This document shows positions 55,527 through 64,000 of a stretch of 64,000 nt of DNA, in pieces. The stretch is from JAHDHW01 sp963793295 (GTDB taxonomy: Bacteria > Bacteroidota > Bacteroidia > Chitinophagales > Saprospiraceae): NCBI GenBank assembly GCA_963793295.1, contig CAWBZX010000011.1, positions 1-64,000 on the forward strand, read 5' to 3'. Position 1 is the first letter of the stretch; every line of letters begins with the position of its first letter. Made by a program: the position numbers and the translations under genes. The notes under the pieces were generated by a model. The model made no database searches. It was not told the DNA's origin and saw nothing but the letters and a program-made list of their open reading frames with translations.

Positions 55527-58500
55527 ATGCAACAATCAACCTCACACTTAGCTATAGAAATTATTGAAAGGGAGTTAAAAGAAAAAACCGGAAGTCTAAT
55601 CTTCAGCGATTGTGGCCTTAACGAAATCCCACCGGAAGTATTCAAAATGGATTGGCTGACGGAATTAGTTGTTACCAATGGACATGAGCAAAGCCGCAAT
55701 CCGAGGATTGAAAAAAAGTACCAGTGATTTTGAAGAGCCCAATCATCTTACTTACATTCCTGAAGAGATTGTCAAACTAAAAGACTTAAAAAAACTACAT
55801 TTGGGAGCTTCTGGAACGAGTCCTTGGACCATTGCCGATGTCGGTGTTTTATCGTCATTACAAAATCTTGAAGAGCTTAACCTCAGCAACAATCAAATCA
55901 TAGATATTTCTCCACTTAGCAATTTGGCCAACCTGAAATCATTAAAGCTCTCCCTTAATGAGATTCGTGGTGAAATTGGCCCCTTAAGTAAATTAGTGAA
56001 CCTTGAAAAATTAGAATTAGATTACAATCAAATAGATAACATTTCGGCACTCGCTGAGCTTACTAATTTAAAAGAGTTGGTACTCGAAGGCAATCAAATC
56101 TATGAAATTAATCCGCTTCAGAATTTAGAAAAAATAATCAAGCTCAATCTAGGAAACAATAAGATTAATTACATTGGACCACTCGAAAAATTGACACGAC
56201 TTGAAGAATTGTATCTTTTCAGCAATAATCTTTCTTCTTTTGATGAAATTACAAATATGACTAGGCTGCGCTACTTGGATTTGAGTAATAATAGCATTGA
56301 GTTGTTCCCGGACGATAGCCCTTTGTATCACCTTACCGGTTTACAAGAATTATACTTCAACAACAATAGTATCACGGATCTCGGAGTACTCGAAAAATTA
56401 GCTTATTTAAAAATTTTACATTGCAGTTCTAACCGTATTGAAAATATAGACTCCCTTGAATATCTAACAAATCTCCGTGAGCTTTTTATAGAGGAAAACC
56501 TAATTAATTATATTGAACCCATCACTAAGCTTCCAAAGCTGGAAACCATAAAATTAAGCCTAAATCCGATAAGTGACTGTCCGCCAGATGTTTGGGGAAC
56601 CGATGATATCGAACAAATTCGAGCTCACTTCCAGGGACAAACCAGAGATGCTTCTTTTAGAAAAGAACAAAAAGTGCAGCAACAACAGCTCGAAGAGCTG
56701 GAACAAGTACAGGAAACGTTGAAACAAGAACTCGAACAAAAACAACAAATAACACAAAAAAAACTAAAGGTTGAAGAAAAGGAAGCTATAAAAAAGGAAA
56801 AAGAAGAGATCAAACAAAAACTGGAAAAAACAACAAAAGAACTAGAACAAACACAGCAAAAAAAACAAGAGCTTGATGATCTTGGGATCAATGATGTAAA
56901 ACTTATTTTTGTAGGAAATAGTGGTGCCGGAAAGACACAACTAAGTAAGTTTTTTGAAAGTGGAAAGCTTGATAAAGCGCGCGAAAGCACACATGGCATT
57001 CGTCTGAAAAGATGGCTACCAAATGGAACTGCCTCTCCTGCACTGGCGAATTTAAAAGAAAAAGTTGCTGCAAATATTTGGGATTTTGGTGGCCAGGAAT
57101 ATTACCACGGCACTTTTCGATTGTTTTTAAGCAACTACGCCGTTTATGTCTTGCTTTGGGAAAAAGATACTAATCGCAACGAAATACTATCTACTGATGT
57201 CCACGATGGCAATCCCCCTGAAGATTTACAACATTACCAGTACAAATATTGGCTGGATAACATTCGCCACTATGCCCCAACCAGTCCGATTATTATTTTG
57301 CAAAACAAAATCGATAAAGACGAGCGGGTGCGGGTAGATACCGAATGGATCAAAGAATATAATATTTTCGGCGATCATTATATCAGTCTGCATGGAACAG
57401 CAGATGGAAAATTACAACAGTACAAATGGGGTTTTGATCTTTTCTGCAGCGATCTATCTGCCTGTATGCAAAACATTTTATCTGAAGAAGCCAACCAACA
57501 AAAATCGATCGCATGGCTTCAGATTAGAGATGCTGTTGTGAATGTGACCAAAAGTGGTAAAGGAAAAGATGAAAATCCATTTACTCCATTTTTAAATACT
57601 GGAAAAAATATTCAGATCAAAGATTTTCAAAAAGCTTGTTTGAAAATAGAACCCAAACTTACTGAAAGCGAATTGTACACACTACCTCGTTGGTTACACA
57701 ACTCAGGTGTGGTCATTTATTTCAGCGAACATGAAGAACTTAGCGATAAAGTCTACCTTGATCCTTCTTGGGTCACAGAGGGTATTTATAAAATACTGAA
57801 CGAAACCGTTAGAGCGAAAGAGGGTGTTTTCACCAAAGAAGACATGAAAAGCCGTCGTGGATTTCGAAAAGACACCGTTTTGGCTTTGATGGCTGAGATG
57901 GAAATTATATTTGAAAGAAAAAACGATACCGACAACGTTCCAACTTATGTTGCACCACAGTATCTGCCGGAGACTCACCCTGTAGAAGATCTTTTTGCCA
58001 TCGCCGAAAAAGGATTAAAACAAAAGGCATTTTTCATTCGCTTGCCCTTATATTTTTTCAGAAAAGTATTGCAACGAATGATTTTCTTCTATGGCATGTC
58101 AGAAGGTGTCGATGCACGATATTATTGGAAAAAAGGAATTTTATTTGAAAAGAGAGGTACCAGGGTTATGTTCAAGGGGATTCCGCCAAAAACGGAGGGC
58201 GAAAAAGGCATTTTCTTAATCGGAGCAGAACCAGTCGGAGATTATTTTGAAATTCAAAAAGAAGTTTTCCATATCATTTCGGCAATTTTGGAAGAGAAAG
58301 AATTGAGTAAAATTGTGGAACCTTCAAATATCAAAGGATCAGAAAATGTTTTCTACAAACGAGAAGACAATTGGACAAAAAAATATGATGACCAAGATGA
58401 AAAAGCACCAAGGTGGCTGGACAATCTGGAAGTCTCGTTTGACGGACAAAACTTTGTTAAGTATCTGGAACTTTGCAAAATAAACCGAGGAAAATTGGTT

Positions 58501-59028
58501 TTCATTCAATCTGACAAAAACAAACGGCTTCGAATTCATGATTTTGAAGCACTTTTAGACGGCAAACCTCAGCGACCTTTAAAGGTCTTTTTCTCTTATT
58601 CACACAAAGACACCGACATTATGAACCGGCTGTCTGTGCACATGGCTCCTTTGCGGAGGTTAGAAAAAATCGAGGTTTGGACAGATAAAGCTATTCAGGC
58701 AGGTGAAGAGTGGGATGTTGAAATCGAAAACAACCTTCGTGATTCCAACATCATCCTGCTTTTGGTTAGTGCTGATTTTGTCGCTTCTTCCTACATTTGG
58801 GAAAAGGAAATCCCAATGGCCCTTCAACTGGAAAAGGAAGCTGGCGCCAAGGTTGTTCCGATTTACTTGCGGCCATTTGACTTCAGTGGCTTGAATTTTT
58901 CAAAAAATCAAATGATCCCTAAAGATTCAGGGCAAACCCTGAGAGCCATTTCTCAATGGGAAAATATGGACGAAGCGTACATGGAAGTTGCTCGAAAAAT
59001 CCGCGAAGTGATCGAATCATTCAATTAG
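55527..59028 (+). CDS. LRR-Roc-COR-TIR (NLR-like) protein, interrupted by a +1 frameshift
   Basis: As written there are two frames: 55527-55727 (66 residues with the first LRR, LIFSDCGLNEIPPEVFKM) and a long frame from about 55678 (ATG; TTG at 55669) to 59028. Dropping one A from the A7 run at 55711-55717 joins them smoothly through RIEKSTSDFEEPNHLTYIP. Numbering from 55669: LRRs about 25-300; Q/E/K coiled coil about 333-405; Roc GTPase with P-loop GNSGAGKT (416-423), DFGGQ (472-476) and NKID (546-549); COR about 605-880; C-terminal TIR 971-1119 with FFSYSHKD and SSYIWEKE, where E1047 is the predicted NADase glutamate. ROCO proteins are GTP-controlled dimers; TIR enzymes cleave NAD+. The architecture suggests a ligand sensor that triggers NAD+ depletion, possibly antiphage; that is inference. 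Confidence 0.9.
55711..55717 (+). other. A7 tract at the frameshift in the ROCO-TIR gene
   Basis: Seven As where the N-terminal LRR frame must shift +1 to enter the main frame. One A fewer restores a continuous LRR protein. The frame-zero heptamer A AAA AAG (55712-55718) is a known -1 slippery site, but a -1 shift leads to a stop after 20 codons and not to the LRR frame. Confidence 0.85.
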
Positions 59029-59202
59029 TTAATTCAAGTTACGGATAATTTTTAATCCATCTGAAATCGTCAAATTTTGTATCGAAATCAAAGATTTTTC
59101 ACAAAATCCTTCGTTTCAAATGGACTATCCGCAACTTGGGTTAGTTGGGCATATAAAAAAGGATTTTTAGCGTTTAAAGTTAATATTTACTCTCAAAAAA
59201 AG

Positions 59203-59844
59203 ATGGGAACTAAAAACAATCAAAGGCTCTTTGAAATCATTGCCGTTTTAATGACCGGAGCAGGAAAATTTATCTTCATGGATTGGCTCAACTGGCGAGC
59301 GTTTTATGTAATCGGCGCTTGTCTCTTTTGGATTGGCTATGTGATTTACAAATATCAAAAAGACAACAATATTTTAGCATATTGGGGCTTTACAAAAACC
59401 AACTTCAAAGAGACTTTTTTGTTTTTGTTACCTCTTGGTATCCTGAGTGTGTTGCTATTTTTTGTTTTAGGAAATCAATTTGGAACCATCATCATTAACA
59501 AAAACATTATTCCCATTTTAATTTTATATCCGATCTGGGGAGTCATCCAACAGTTTATTGTGGTTGCTTTGGTCGCCGGAAATTTAAGGGATATGGAAAA
59601 TTCAAAAATCCCAAAAACAGCTATCATTTTTCTCACGGCGATTGTATTTGCTGTCGTTCATTTTCCTTTCCTCACGCTAGTTGGAGGTACTTTTTTGCTG
59701 GCTCTGGTATACACTACAATTTATTTGAAGAAAAAAAATCTATATGCTTTGGGAATCTACCACGGCTGGCTGGGTGCTTTTTATTTTTATACCATTGTTG
59801 GAAGAGATCCCTGGGCAGAAGTTTTTGGCGTGCTGGTTTTATAA
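59203..59844 (+). CDS. CPBP-like intramembrane protease-fold protein with altered first motif
   Basis: 213 residues from the ATG at 59203; the longer frame from 59077 runs through non-coding sequence. Six or seven helices. The CPBP (CAAX protease/bacteriocin-processing) layout is visible: where family members have EExxxR this one has QQFIVV (in IWGVIQQFIVVALV), then FAVVH (FxxxH, second motif) and GIYHGWLGAF (third His). Replacement of both glutamates predicts weak or no classical protease activity, although some family branches carry QQ. CPBP proteins act in prenyl-protein processing, bacteriocin self-immunity and abortive-infection-like systems. It follows the ROCO-TIR gene by 174 bases and precedes the methyltransferase by 10. 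Confidence 0.75.
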   Translation: MGTKNNQRLFEIIAVLMTGAGKFIFMDWLNWRAFYVIGACLFWIGYVIYKYQKDNNILAYWGFTKTNFKETFLFLLPLGILSVLLFFVLGNQFGTIIINKNIIPILILYPIWGVIQQFIVVALVAGNLRDMENSKIPKTAIIFLTAIVFAVVHFPFLTLVGGTFLLALVYTTIYLKKKNLYALGIYHGWLGAFYFYTIVGRDPWAEVFGVLVL

Positions 59845-59854
59845 AGTATTCGAT

Positions 59855-60532
59855 ATGAAAAAAAATCGAGAAAATATTTATCCTTTTGCTGACGACAAAC
59901 CCTTTGAAGGCAAAAAAGTCGATGAGATTTTTAACGACATTTACAAAAGCAACATTTGGCACATTTCCGAAAAAAGGGAGTCCGTATCCGGGATAGGTTC
60001 TTCATTGGAACAAACTCAGGAAATCATTAAAAATCTTCCTATTGTTTTCCAAGAATTTGAAATCACTTCGATGTTGGATATCCCCTGTGGTGACTTCAAT
60101 TGGATGCGCAACATTGATCTTTCAAAAATGAAATATACCGGCGCCGATATTGTCGAGGCGATCGTCAAGGCTAACAACGAAAAACACAAAAGCGAAAACA
60201 TCCACTTCGTCCAGTTTAATTTGATTGAAGACCAACTGCCACAAGTAGATTTAATCTTTTGCAGAGACTGTCTGGTTCACCTGTCATTTAAAGACATTTT
60301 GGATTCCATTGAAAACATTAAAATCAGCGGTTCGAACTATTTGATAACGACCACCTTCACCGCTCAATCCGCCAACAAAGACATCCACACCGGAGGCTGG
60401 CGCCCGCTCAATTTGCAATTGCCTCCTTTCAATTTTCCAAAACCAATCTACCTCCTCAATGAAAAATGCACCGAGATGGATGGTTTGTTTGACGACAAAT
60501 CGCTAGGGCTATGGGAAATTGAAAATTTGTAA
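59855..60532 (+). CDS. Class I SAM-dependent methyltransferase
   Basis: 225 residues from the ATG at 59855; a longer frame from 59744 overlaps the CPBP gene and is rejected. The fold is a class I methyltransferase: motif I reads SMLDIPCGDFNWM (DxxCGxF in place of DxGxGxG), motif II YTGADIVEAIV, then VDLIFCRDCLVHLSFKDILDSI (motif IV) and YLITTTF. Cytoplasmic; target not known. The CGDFNWM motif recurs in a group of small Bacteroidota and phage-like methyltransferases. The 10-base gap to the CPBP gene predicts co-transcription. Confidence 0.88.
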   Translation: MKKNRENIYPFADDKPFEGKKVDEIFNDIYKSNIWHISEKRESVSGIGSSLEQTQEIIKNLPIVFQEFEITSMLDIPCGDFNWMRNIDLSKMKYTGADIVEAIVKANNEKHKSENIHFVQFNLIEDQLPQVDLIFCRDCLVHLSFKDILDSIENIKISGSNYLITTTFTAQSANKDIHTGGWRPLNLQLPPFNFPKPIYLLNEKCTEMDGLFDDKSLGLWEIENL

Positions 60533-60622
60533 AAATCCTGTTATCAATCTTTTTTTTCAGCTATAATTTTGTATTTTCCACTTCGCAATTCAATAAAAAT
60601 TATTAAACTAAAACCTCTCATC

Positions 60623-61975
60623 ATGAAAAGAGTCTACATTTTTATCCTTTCGATCTTTCTTGTACTAAATATTGCATTCTGTCAATCTTGTTTACCGGAC
60701 GGGATATCCTATTACTCACAGGAAAGCCTTGATAGCTTTCCGTTAAACTATCCCAATTGTACCGAAATAGAAGGGGATCTTATCATATTAAATGCATTTG
60801 ACATGACGAATGTTGATGCTTTGAATGCTGTAACAAGTATTGGTGGTAATTTAGTCATTCAGGACTGTGCTATTTTAGCAAGTTTGGCCGGTCTGGGTAA
60901 CCTTACTGAAATCGGAGGCTTTCTTTACATTGTCAATGTAGAAATGATTACGAATCTGAATGGATTAAATAACCTGGAACGAGTAGGAGATTTAATACAA
61001 ATTAGCCAAAACGATGCAATGACTAGTTTGACTGGCCTTGAAAGTATTGACACAATTGTCGAAAACTTTAACTTAATATTTAATCCATTATTAGAGAATT
61101 TAACGGGAATAAACAATCTGAAGCATGTTGGTGGAGATATAAAAATCTGGAGCAACGAAGTTTTGGAGGATATTTCAGCACTTGGAAATTTAAATACGAT
61201 TGAAGGAAACCTTATTATTCAAGAAAATGTAGGAATGACAAACCTTTCCGGCTTAAATAATTTAAATGGTTTAGGTGGAAATTTGAATTTAAACAATAAT
61301 TATTTCCTTACTGATATTTCAGCGCTCAATAATCTGGATAATATAGGAGGAGAACTTTATTTACTCTTAAATAACTCCTTGGAAAATTTAAATGGGCTCA
61401 ATAATATAAATACTGTTGGAGGAAAAGTAGATATTGGTTCCAACATTTCTTTAAACAACATTTCAGCCCTCAGTAACCTGGTTTCAATAAATGGAACGCT
61501 TAGCATAAGTTTTAATGATTCACTTCCAAGCCTCTCAGGATTAGACAATATTGATCCAGCCTCAATTACAGATTTAATAATCTACAGAAATCAATCTCTC
61601 TCTACTTGTGAAGTGCAAAGCGTTTGCAATTATTTGAGCAATGGCGGAAGTTCAGAAATTGAACAAAATACTGCTGGTTGCAATGATGAAATTGAAGTGG
61701 CTGCCGCCTGCCTAGTATCCGTTGATTTAGCACCTGATGAGCTAAAAAGTAATATTAACATCTATCCAAATCCTGCAACTACATCTTTAACCATTTCCAA
61801 TCAAAGCGGAGGATTTATACAAAATGTAAAAATTTTGAATAATATTGGACAAATCGCTCTTCTTCCTAAATTTGAGAACAATACTTTGGATATTTCCGGT
61901 TTACCAAATGGGATCTATTTTATTGAAGTTAAAATATCGGATAAATTATTTTATAAAAAAATCATCGTCCAGTAG
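60623..61975 (+). CDS. Leucine-rich-repeat (receptor-L-like) T9SS-secreted protein
   Basis: 450 residues from the ATG at 60623, which gives signal peptide MKRVYIFILSIFLVLNIAFCQS; the longer frame from 60569 starts at TTG. Ten or more LRR-like units of about 23-25 residues (LSGLNNLNGLGGNLNLNNNY, ISALNNLDNIGGELYLLLNN) fill about 50-330. They alternate between LxGLxNL and ISALxNL types, a receptor-L-domain-like solenoid. A short cysteine segment (CEVQSVCNYLSNGG) caps it, and a type A sorting domain follows (about 370-450, IYPNPATTSLTI). Surface-exposed ligand binding is likely but the ligand is unknown. TAATTTTG at 60564-60571 is a lone -7 match upstream. Confidence 0.9.
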   Translation: MKRVYIFILSIFLVLNIAFCQSCLPDGISYYSQESLDSFPLNYPNCTEIEGDLIILNAFDMTNVDALNAVTSIGGNLVIQDCAILASLAGLGNLTEIGGFLYIVNVEMITNLNGLNNLERVGDLIQISQNDAMTSLTGLESIDTIVENFNLIFNPLLENLTGINNLKHVGGDIKIWSNEVLEDISALGNLNTIEGNLIIQENVGMTNLSGLNNLNGLGGNLNLNNNYFLTDISALNNLDNIGGELYLLLNNSLENLNGLNNINTVGGKVDIGSNISLNNISALSNLVSINGTLSISFNDSLPSLSGLDNIDPASITDLIIYRNQSLSTCEVQSVCNYLSNGGSSEIEQNTAGCNDEIEVAAACLVSVDLAPDELKSNINIYPNPATTSLTISNQSGGFIQNVKILNNIGQIALLPKFENNTLDISGLPNGIYFIEVKISDKLFYKKIIVQ

Positions 61976-62013
61976 CAAACCGGCGACAAAACTTTCATTG
62001 ATGGAGTATAACA

Positions 62014-62051
62014 ACAAAGGATAGTAAATTATGGTATTTCCTGTCCTTTGT
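62014..62051 (+). terminator. Possible weak terminator hairpin
   Basis: acaaagga (62014-62021) pairs with tcctttgt (62044-62051) over 8 bp around a 22-base loop, about 40 bases after the LRR gene stop. There is no good T run after it. Confidence 0.35.
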
Positions 62052-62168
62052 CATTGTATTTGAAAAACAAACGTCAATTTCTGAAGCTAAAATATAGTAT
62101 TTACTTATTCACTTTGAAGCGTATTTCCAATTGGTTTTGACATTTAAACCCTAGACATTTTAATACAA

Positions 62169-62588
62169 ATGGAATTAATTAAAAACCCAAAAGTCAAAGA
62201 GGTTTTCGATGAATATCCAAAATCTGTTCGTCCAAAGTTGTTGCGACTGAGACAACTTGTAATGGAGGCAGCAAATGATATAGAAAGCATAAATCAGTTG
62301 GAAGAAACGCTTAAGTGGGGAGAGCCCAGCTATCTCACAAAGGGTGGAAGTACCATAAGAATGGACTGGAAAAAAAAGACGCCCAATCAATATGCATTGT
62401 ATTTCAAATGTACCAGTAAGCTCGTTCCAACTTTTAAAATGGTTCATGGAGATAAATTCAAGTTTGAAGGGAATCGGGCAATTGTTTTTGCCTTAGATGA
62501 AGAGATTCCTGAAAAAGAGTTAAAACATTGTATTTCACTGGCGTTGACTTACCACCGGGTAAAACACCTCCCAATGTTAGGCACTTAA
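62169..62588 (+). CDS. DUF1801 (YdhG-like) protein
   Basis: 139 residues. DUF1801 pattern: RPKLLRLRQLVMEAANDI, EETLKWGEPSYLTKGGSTIRM, NQYALYFKC and RAIVFALDEEIPEKELKHCISLALTYH. These small cytoplasmic proteins have an ancestral beta-alpha fold and no settled function. It starts 193 bases after the LRR gene. A T9SS protein gene begins 10 bases after its stop, suggesting a two-gene unit. Confidence 0.9.
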   Translation: MELIKNPKVKEVFDEYPKSVRPKLLRLRQLVMEAANDIESINQLEETLKWGEPSYLTKGGSTIRMDWKKKTPNQYALYFKCTSKLVPTFKMVHGDKFKFEGNRAIVFALDEEIPEKELKHCISLALTYHRVKHLPMLGT

Positions 62589-62598
62589 AAATTTAGCT

Positions 62599-64000
62599 AT
62601 GAAAAAAATCACCTTCCTTCTCGCCTTTTCGATTTCAATATCAGCCAATTCACAAAACTGGAATCTCTTCCCTTTGGATCAAAAGATGTACTTCGCAGAG
62701 GATGGTCCTTCAAATACCAAACTCGTTGACTTTTACCTGATGGATTCAGTTTTTATCAATCTTCAAGACACTATTTTGTATTTCAGGAAAAACATGGATT
62801 TACAGGGAGCGGGATCTTGTTACGATGAAGTTTCAGATTCTCTAGATGCTTTAGGTTGGTATGGCCCACACATTTATACTCTTGATCTTTTGATACAGAG
62901 TAATAACGAAATATTCTATTATTGGGAAAATAGCGCCAACCCTTTTTATTTTCTTCCAAAAGCTTCTGTTGGGCAAAGTTGGGATATCGTTTCTACTTAT
63001 AACGAAAATGATTACGATACCATTACAATAACCTGCTCAAGCATCGATGTTGAAAGTTTTTTAGGAATTACTGATTCGGTTAAAACTTATACTTTACAAT
63101 CAAATGGAAGCAGCCCCAATCAAACGCCAATTGACAACTTTGCCATCAAACTCAGTAAAAACTATGGGCTCATTGAATTTGTTCCTTTTATTCAGTTTCT
63201 TTATCACCCGGATACTGAAAATTTTAAATCCCTAAAACTCAATGGACTGGAAAAAGCGGGAATCAAATACGGTTTTGAACAACCAAAGTTCGAAGACTAT
63301 TTTCATTTATCTGCAGGAGATATTTTGTTGTGGCATCATTATTACAAACATGTTTCGCCGGAACCAGCAAAGAACAGTTATTCCAGAGACTCCATCACGC
63401 AATCTATAATTACCCCGGATTCGGTTACCTATTTTTATGACCGCATACTTAGAAAAAATGACGGTGACACCCTCTTTCTACCAGGAAAATCTGTGACCTA
63501 TCTAAAACATGAATTGCAAAACATTATCGAAACTCCACCCAACGATTATGGATTTGGAAACAACCAATTTGGAGAAGGACTTCCCTACTATGATGATGGC
63601 GAACAGATTTGGAAAAGTGAATATTTGTCAATTGACACCGATACCATAGCCGGAGATACAGTAATTGGCTATTCATTTGTTGCTCCCACGTACTCTGTCG
63701 ACACCACTGACTGCGGTATTTATTCATATTGGGATCTTGATTATAGCTTCAAACTAAACACCTATTCCGGAATCACTAAATATTGCGCCAATAGCTGGGG
63801 AACTAATTGTACGACTTTAATAGGTTCAATCATCGACGGAGAGCAAACCGGCGGCTTAGACTTTCCGACAGCAATTCGTGAAATTCCAGCTATTTCACCT
63901 ATAGAAATTTACCCCAACCCAGCAACTAATTCGATAACACTCAACAATTTAAAGCAGCAAAAAGGATTAAACTATAAAATTATAAATAGCACCGGGCAAT
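62599..64000 (+). CDS. T9SS-sorted secreted protein of unknown function (C-terminus off the window)
   Basis: The frame is open from the ATG at 62599 to the right edge (about 467 codons). Signal peptide about 1-17 (MKKITFLLAFSISISANSQN). The body is beta-rich and acidic (GPHIYTLDLLIQSNNEIFYYW, GQSWDIVSTYNENDYDTITITCSSIDVESFLG), without a recognised family. The start of a T9SS sorting domain is visible at the edge (IEIYPNPATNSITLNNL), so about 50-60 residues are missing. It follows the DUF1801 gene by 10 bases and is probably co-transcribed with it. Confidence 0.85.
   Translation, partial: MKKITFLLAFSISISANSQNWNLFPLDQKMYFAEDGPSNTKLVDFYLMDSVFINLQDTILYFRKNMDLQGAGSCYDEVSDSLDALGWYGPHIYTLDLLIQSNNEIFYYWENSANPFYFLPKASVGQSWDIVSTYNENDYDTITITCSSIDVESFLGITDSVKTYTLQSNGSSPNQTPIDNFAIKLSKNYGLIEFVPFIQFLYHPDTENFKSLKLNGLEKAGIKYGFEQPKFEDYFHLSAGDILLWHHYYKHVSPEPAKNSYSRDSITQSIITPDSVTYFYDRILRKNDGDTLFLPGKSVTYLKHELQNIIETPPNDYGFGNNQFGEGLPYYDDGEQIWKSEYLSIDTDTIAGDTVIGYSFVAPTYSVDTTDCGIYSYWDLDYSFKLNTYSGITKYCANSWGTNCTTLIGSIIDGEQTGGLDFPTAIREIPAISPIEIYPNPATNSITLNNLKQQKGLNYKIINSTGQ

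Noticed and set aside
55712..55718. A AAA AAG slippery heptamer in frame zero, suggesting programmed -1 frameshifting of the ROCO-TIR gene
   Set aside because: A -1 shift runs into a stop after 20 codons; the LRR continues in the +1 frame, so the classical mechanism does not fit.
59744..59854. N-terminal extension of the methyltransferase
   Set aside because: It lies inside the CPBP gene in another frame and looks like shadow sequence; the ATG at 59855 is 10 bases after the CPBP stop.

Overview
The window is chromosomal DNA of a Bacteroidota bacterium, most likely from the Saprospiria (Lewinella/Saprospiraceae) side of the phylum. The evidence is: at least six complete proteins and one edge-truncated protein with a C-terminal type IX secretion (T9SS) sorting domain; SprB-type, MopE-type, cohesin and dockerin modules on secreted proteins; AT-rich DNA; weak Shine-Dalgarno signals; and several matches to the Bacteroidota promoter (TTG, 17-23 bases, TAnnTTTG). 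The genus is inference. I see no tRNA, rRNA, insertion sequence, prophage or CRISPR array.

Layout. 1-2938 (minus): two consecutive cohesin-module surface proteins, the second running off the left edge. 4119-4787: an orphan NarL-type response regulator between two empty AT-rich stretches. 5216-11264 (minus): a Tat-exported glycosylasparaginase-like hydrolase, a FadH-type 2,4-dienoyl-CoA reductase and a secreted haem peroxidase with dockerin and cohesin modules. 11901-23445 (plus): an outer-membrane barrel with eleven Ig-like repeats, a very large barrel protein and a secreted reprolysin-like metalloprotease. 23522-27835 (minus): an exported TPR-CHAT protein and a MATE transporter. 28106-34788 (plus): a tandem-fused D-Ala-D-Ala-ligase-like protein overlapping a membrane PASTA protein, a T9SS protein and a rhodanese. 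34796-43905 (mostly minus): DinB-like, SnoaL-like, patatin-BamA, MgtC/DUF4010 and a T9SS vanadium-haloperoxidase-like protein. 44429-55352: DUF4407, FKBP lipoprotein, GT39, MBL hydrolase, DUF2911, a VOC/YjbR/GNAT operon, an M1 peptidase and an SDR. 55527-60532 (plus): an LRR-Roc-COR-TIR protein, a CPBP-like membrane protein and a methyltransferase. 60623-64000: an LRR T9SS protein, DUF1801 and an edge-truncated T9SS protein.

The best candidate for an unusual system is 55527-60532. It holds an NLR-like protein (leucine-rich repeats, coiled coil, Roc GTPase with COR, C-terminal TIR with the putative NADase glutamate), followed by a CPBP-family membrane protein whose first catalytic motif is altered and a methyltransferase only 10 bases further on. 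The first LRRs of the NLR-like gene are separated from the rest by a +1 frameshift in an A7 tract, so as written the gene is broken or the sequence has an indel. Also notable are the tandem Ddl fusion whose halves have diverged in complementary motifs, the periplasm-facing CHAT protein, the cohesin/dockerin set at the left end, and a strong hairpin directly before the fadH-like start codon.

Start codons were moved inward where the longest frame began at TTG/GTG or inside a neighbouring gene and an internal ATG gave a proper signal peptide or domain start. All functional calls rest on motifs recognised by eye; no database search was run.
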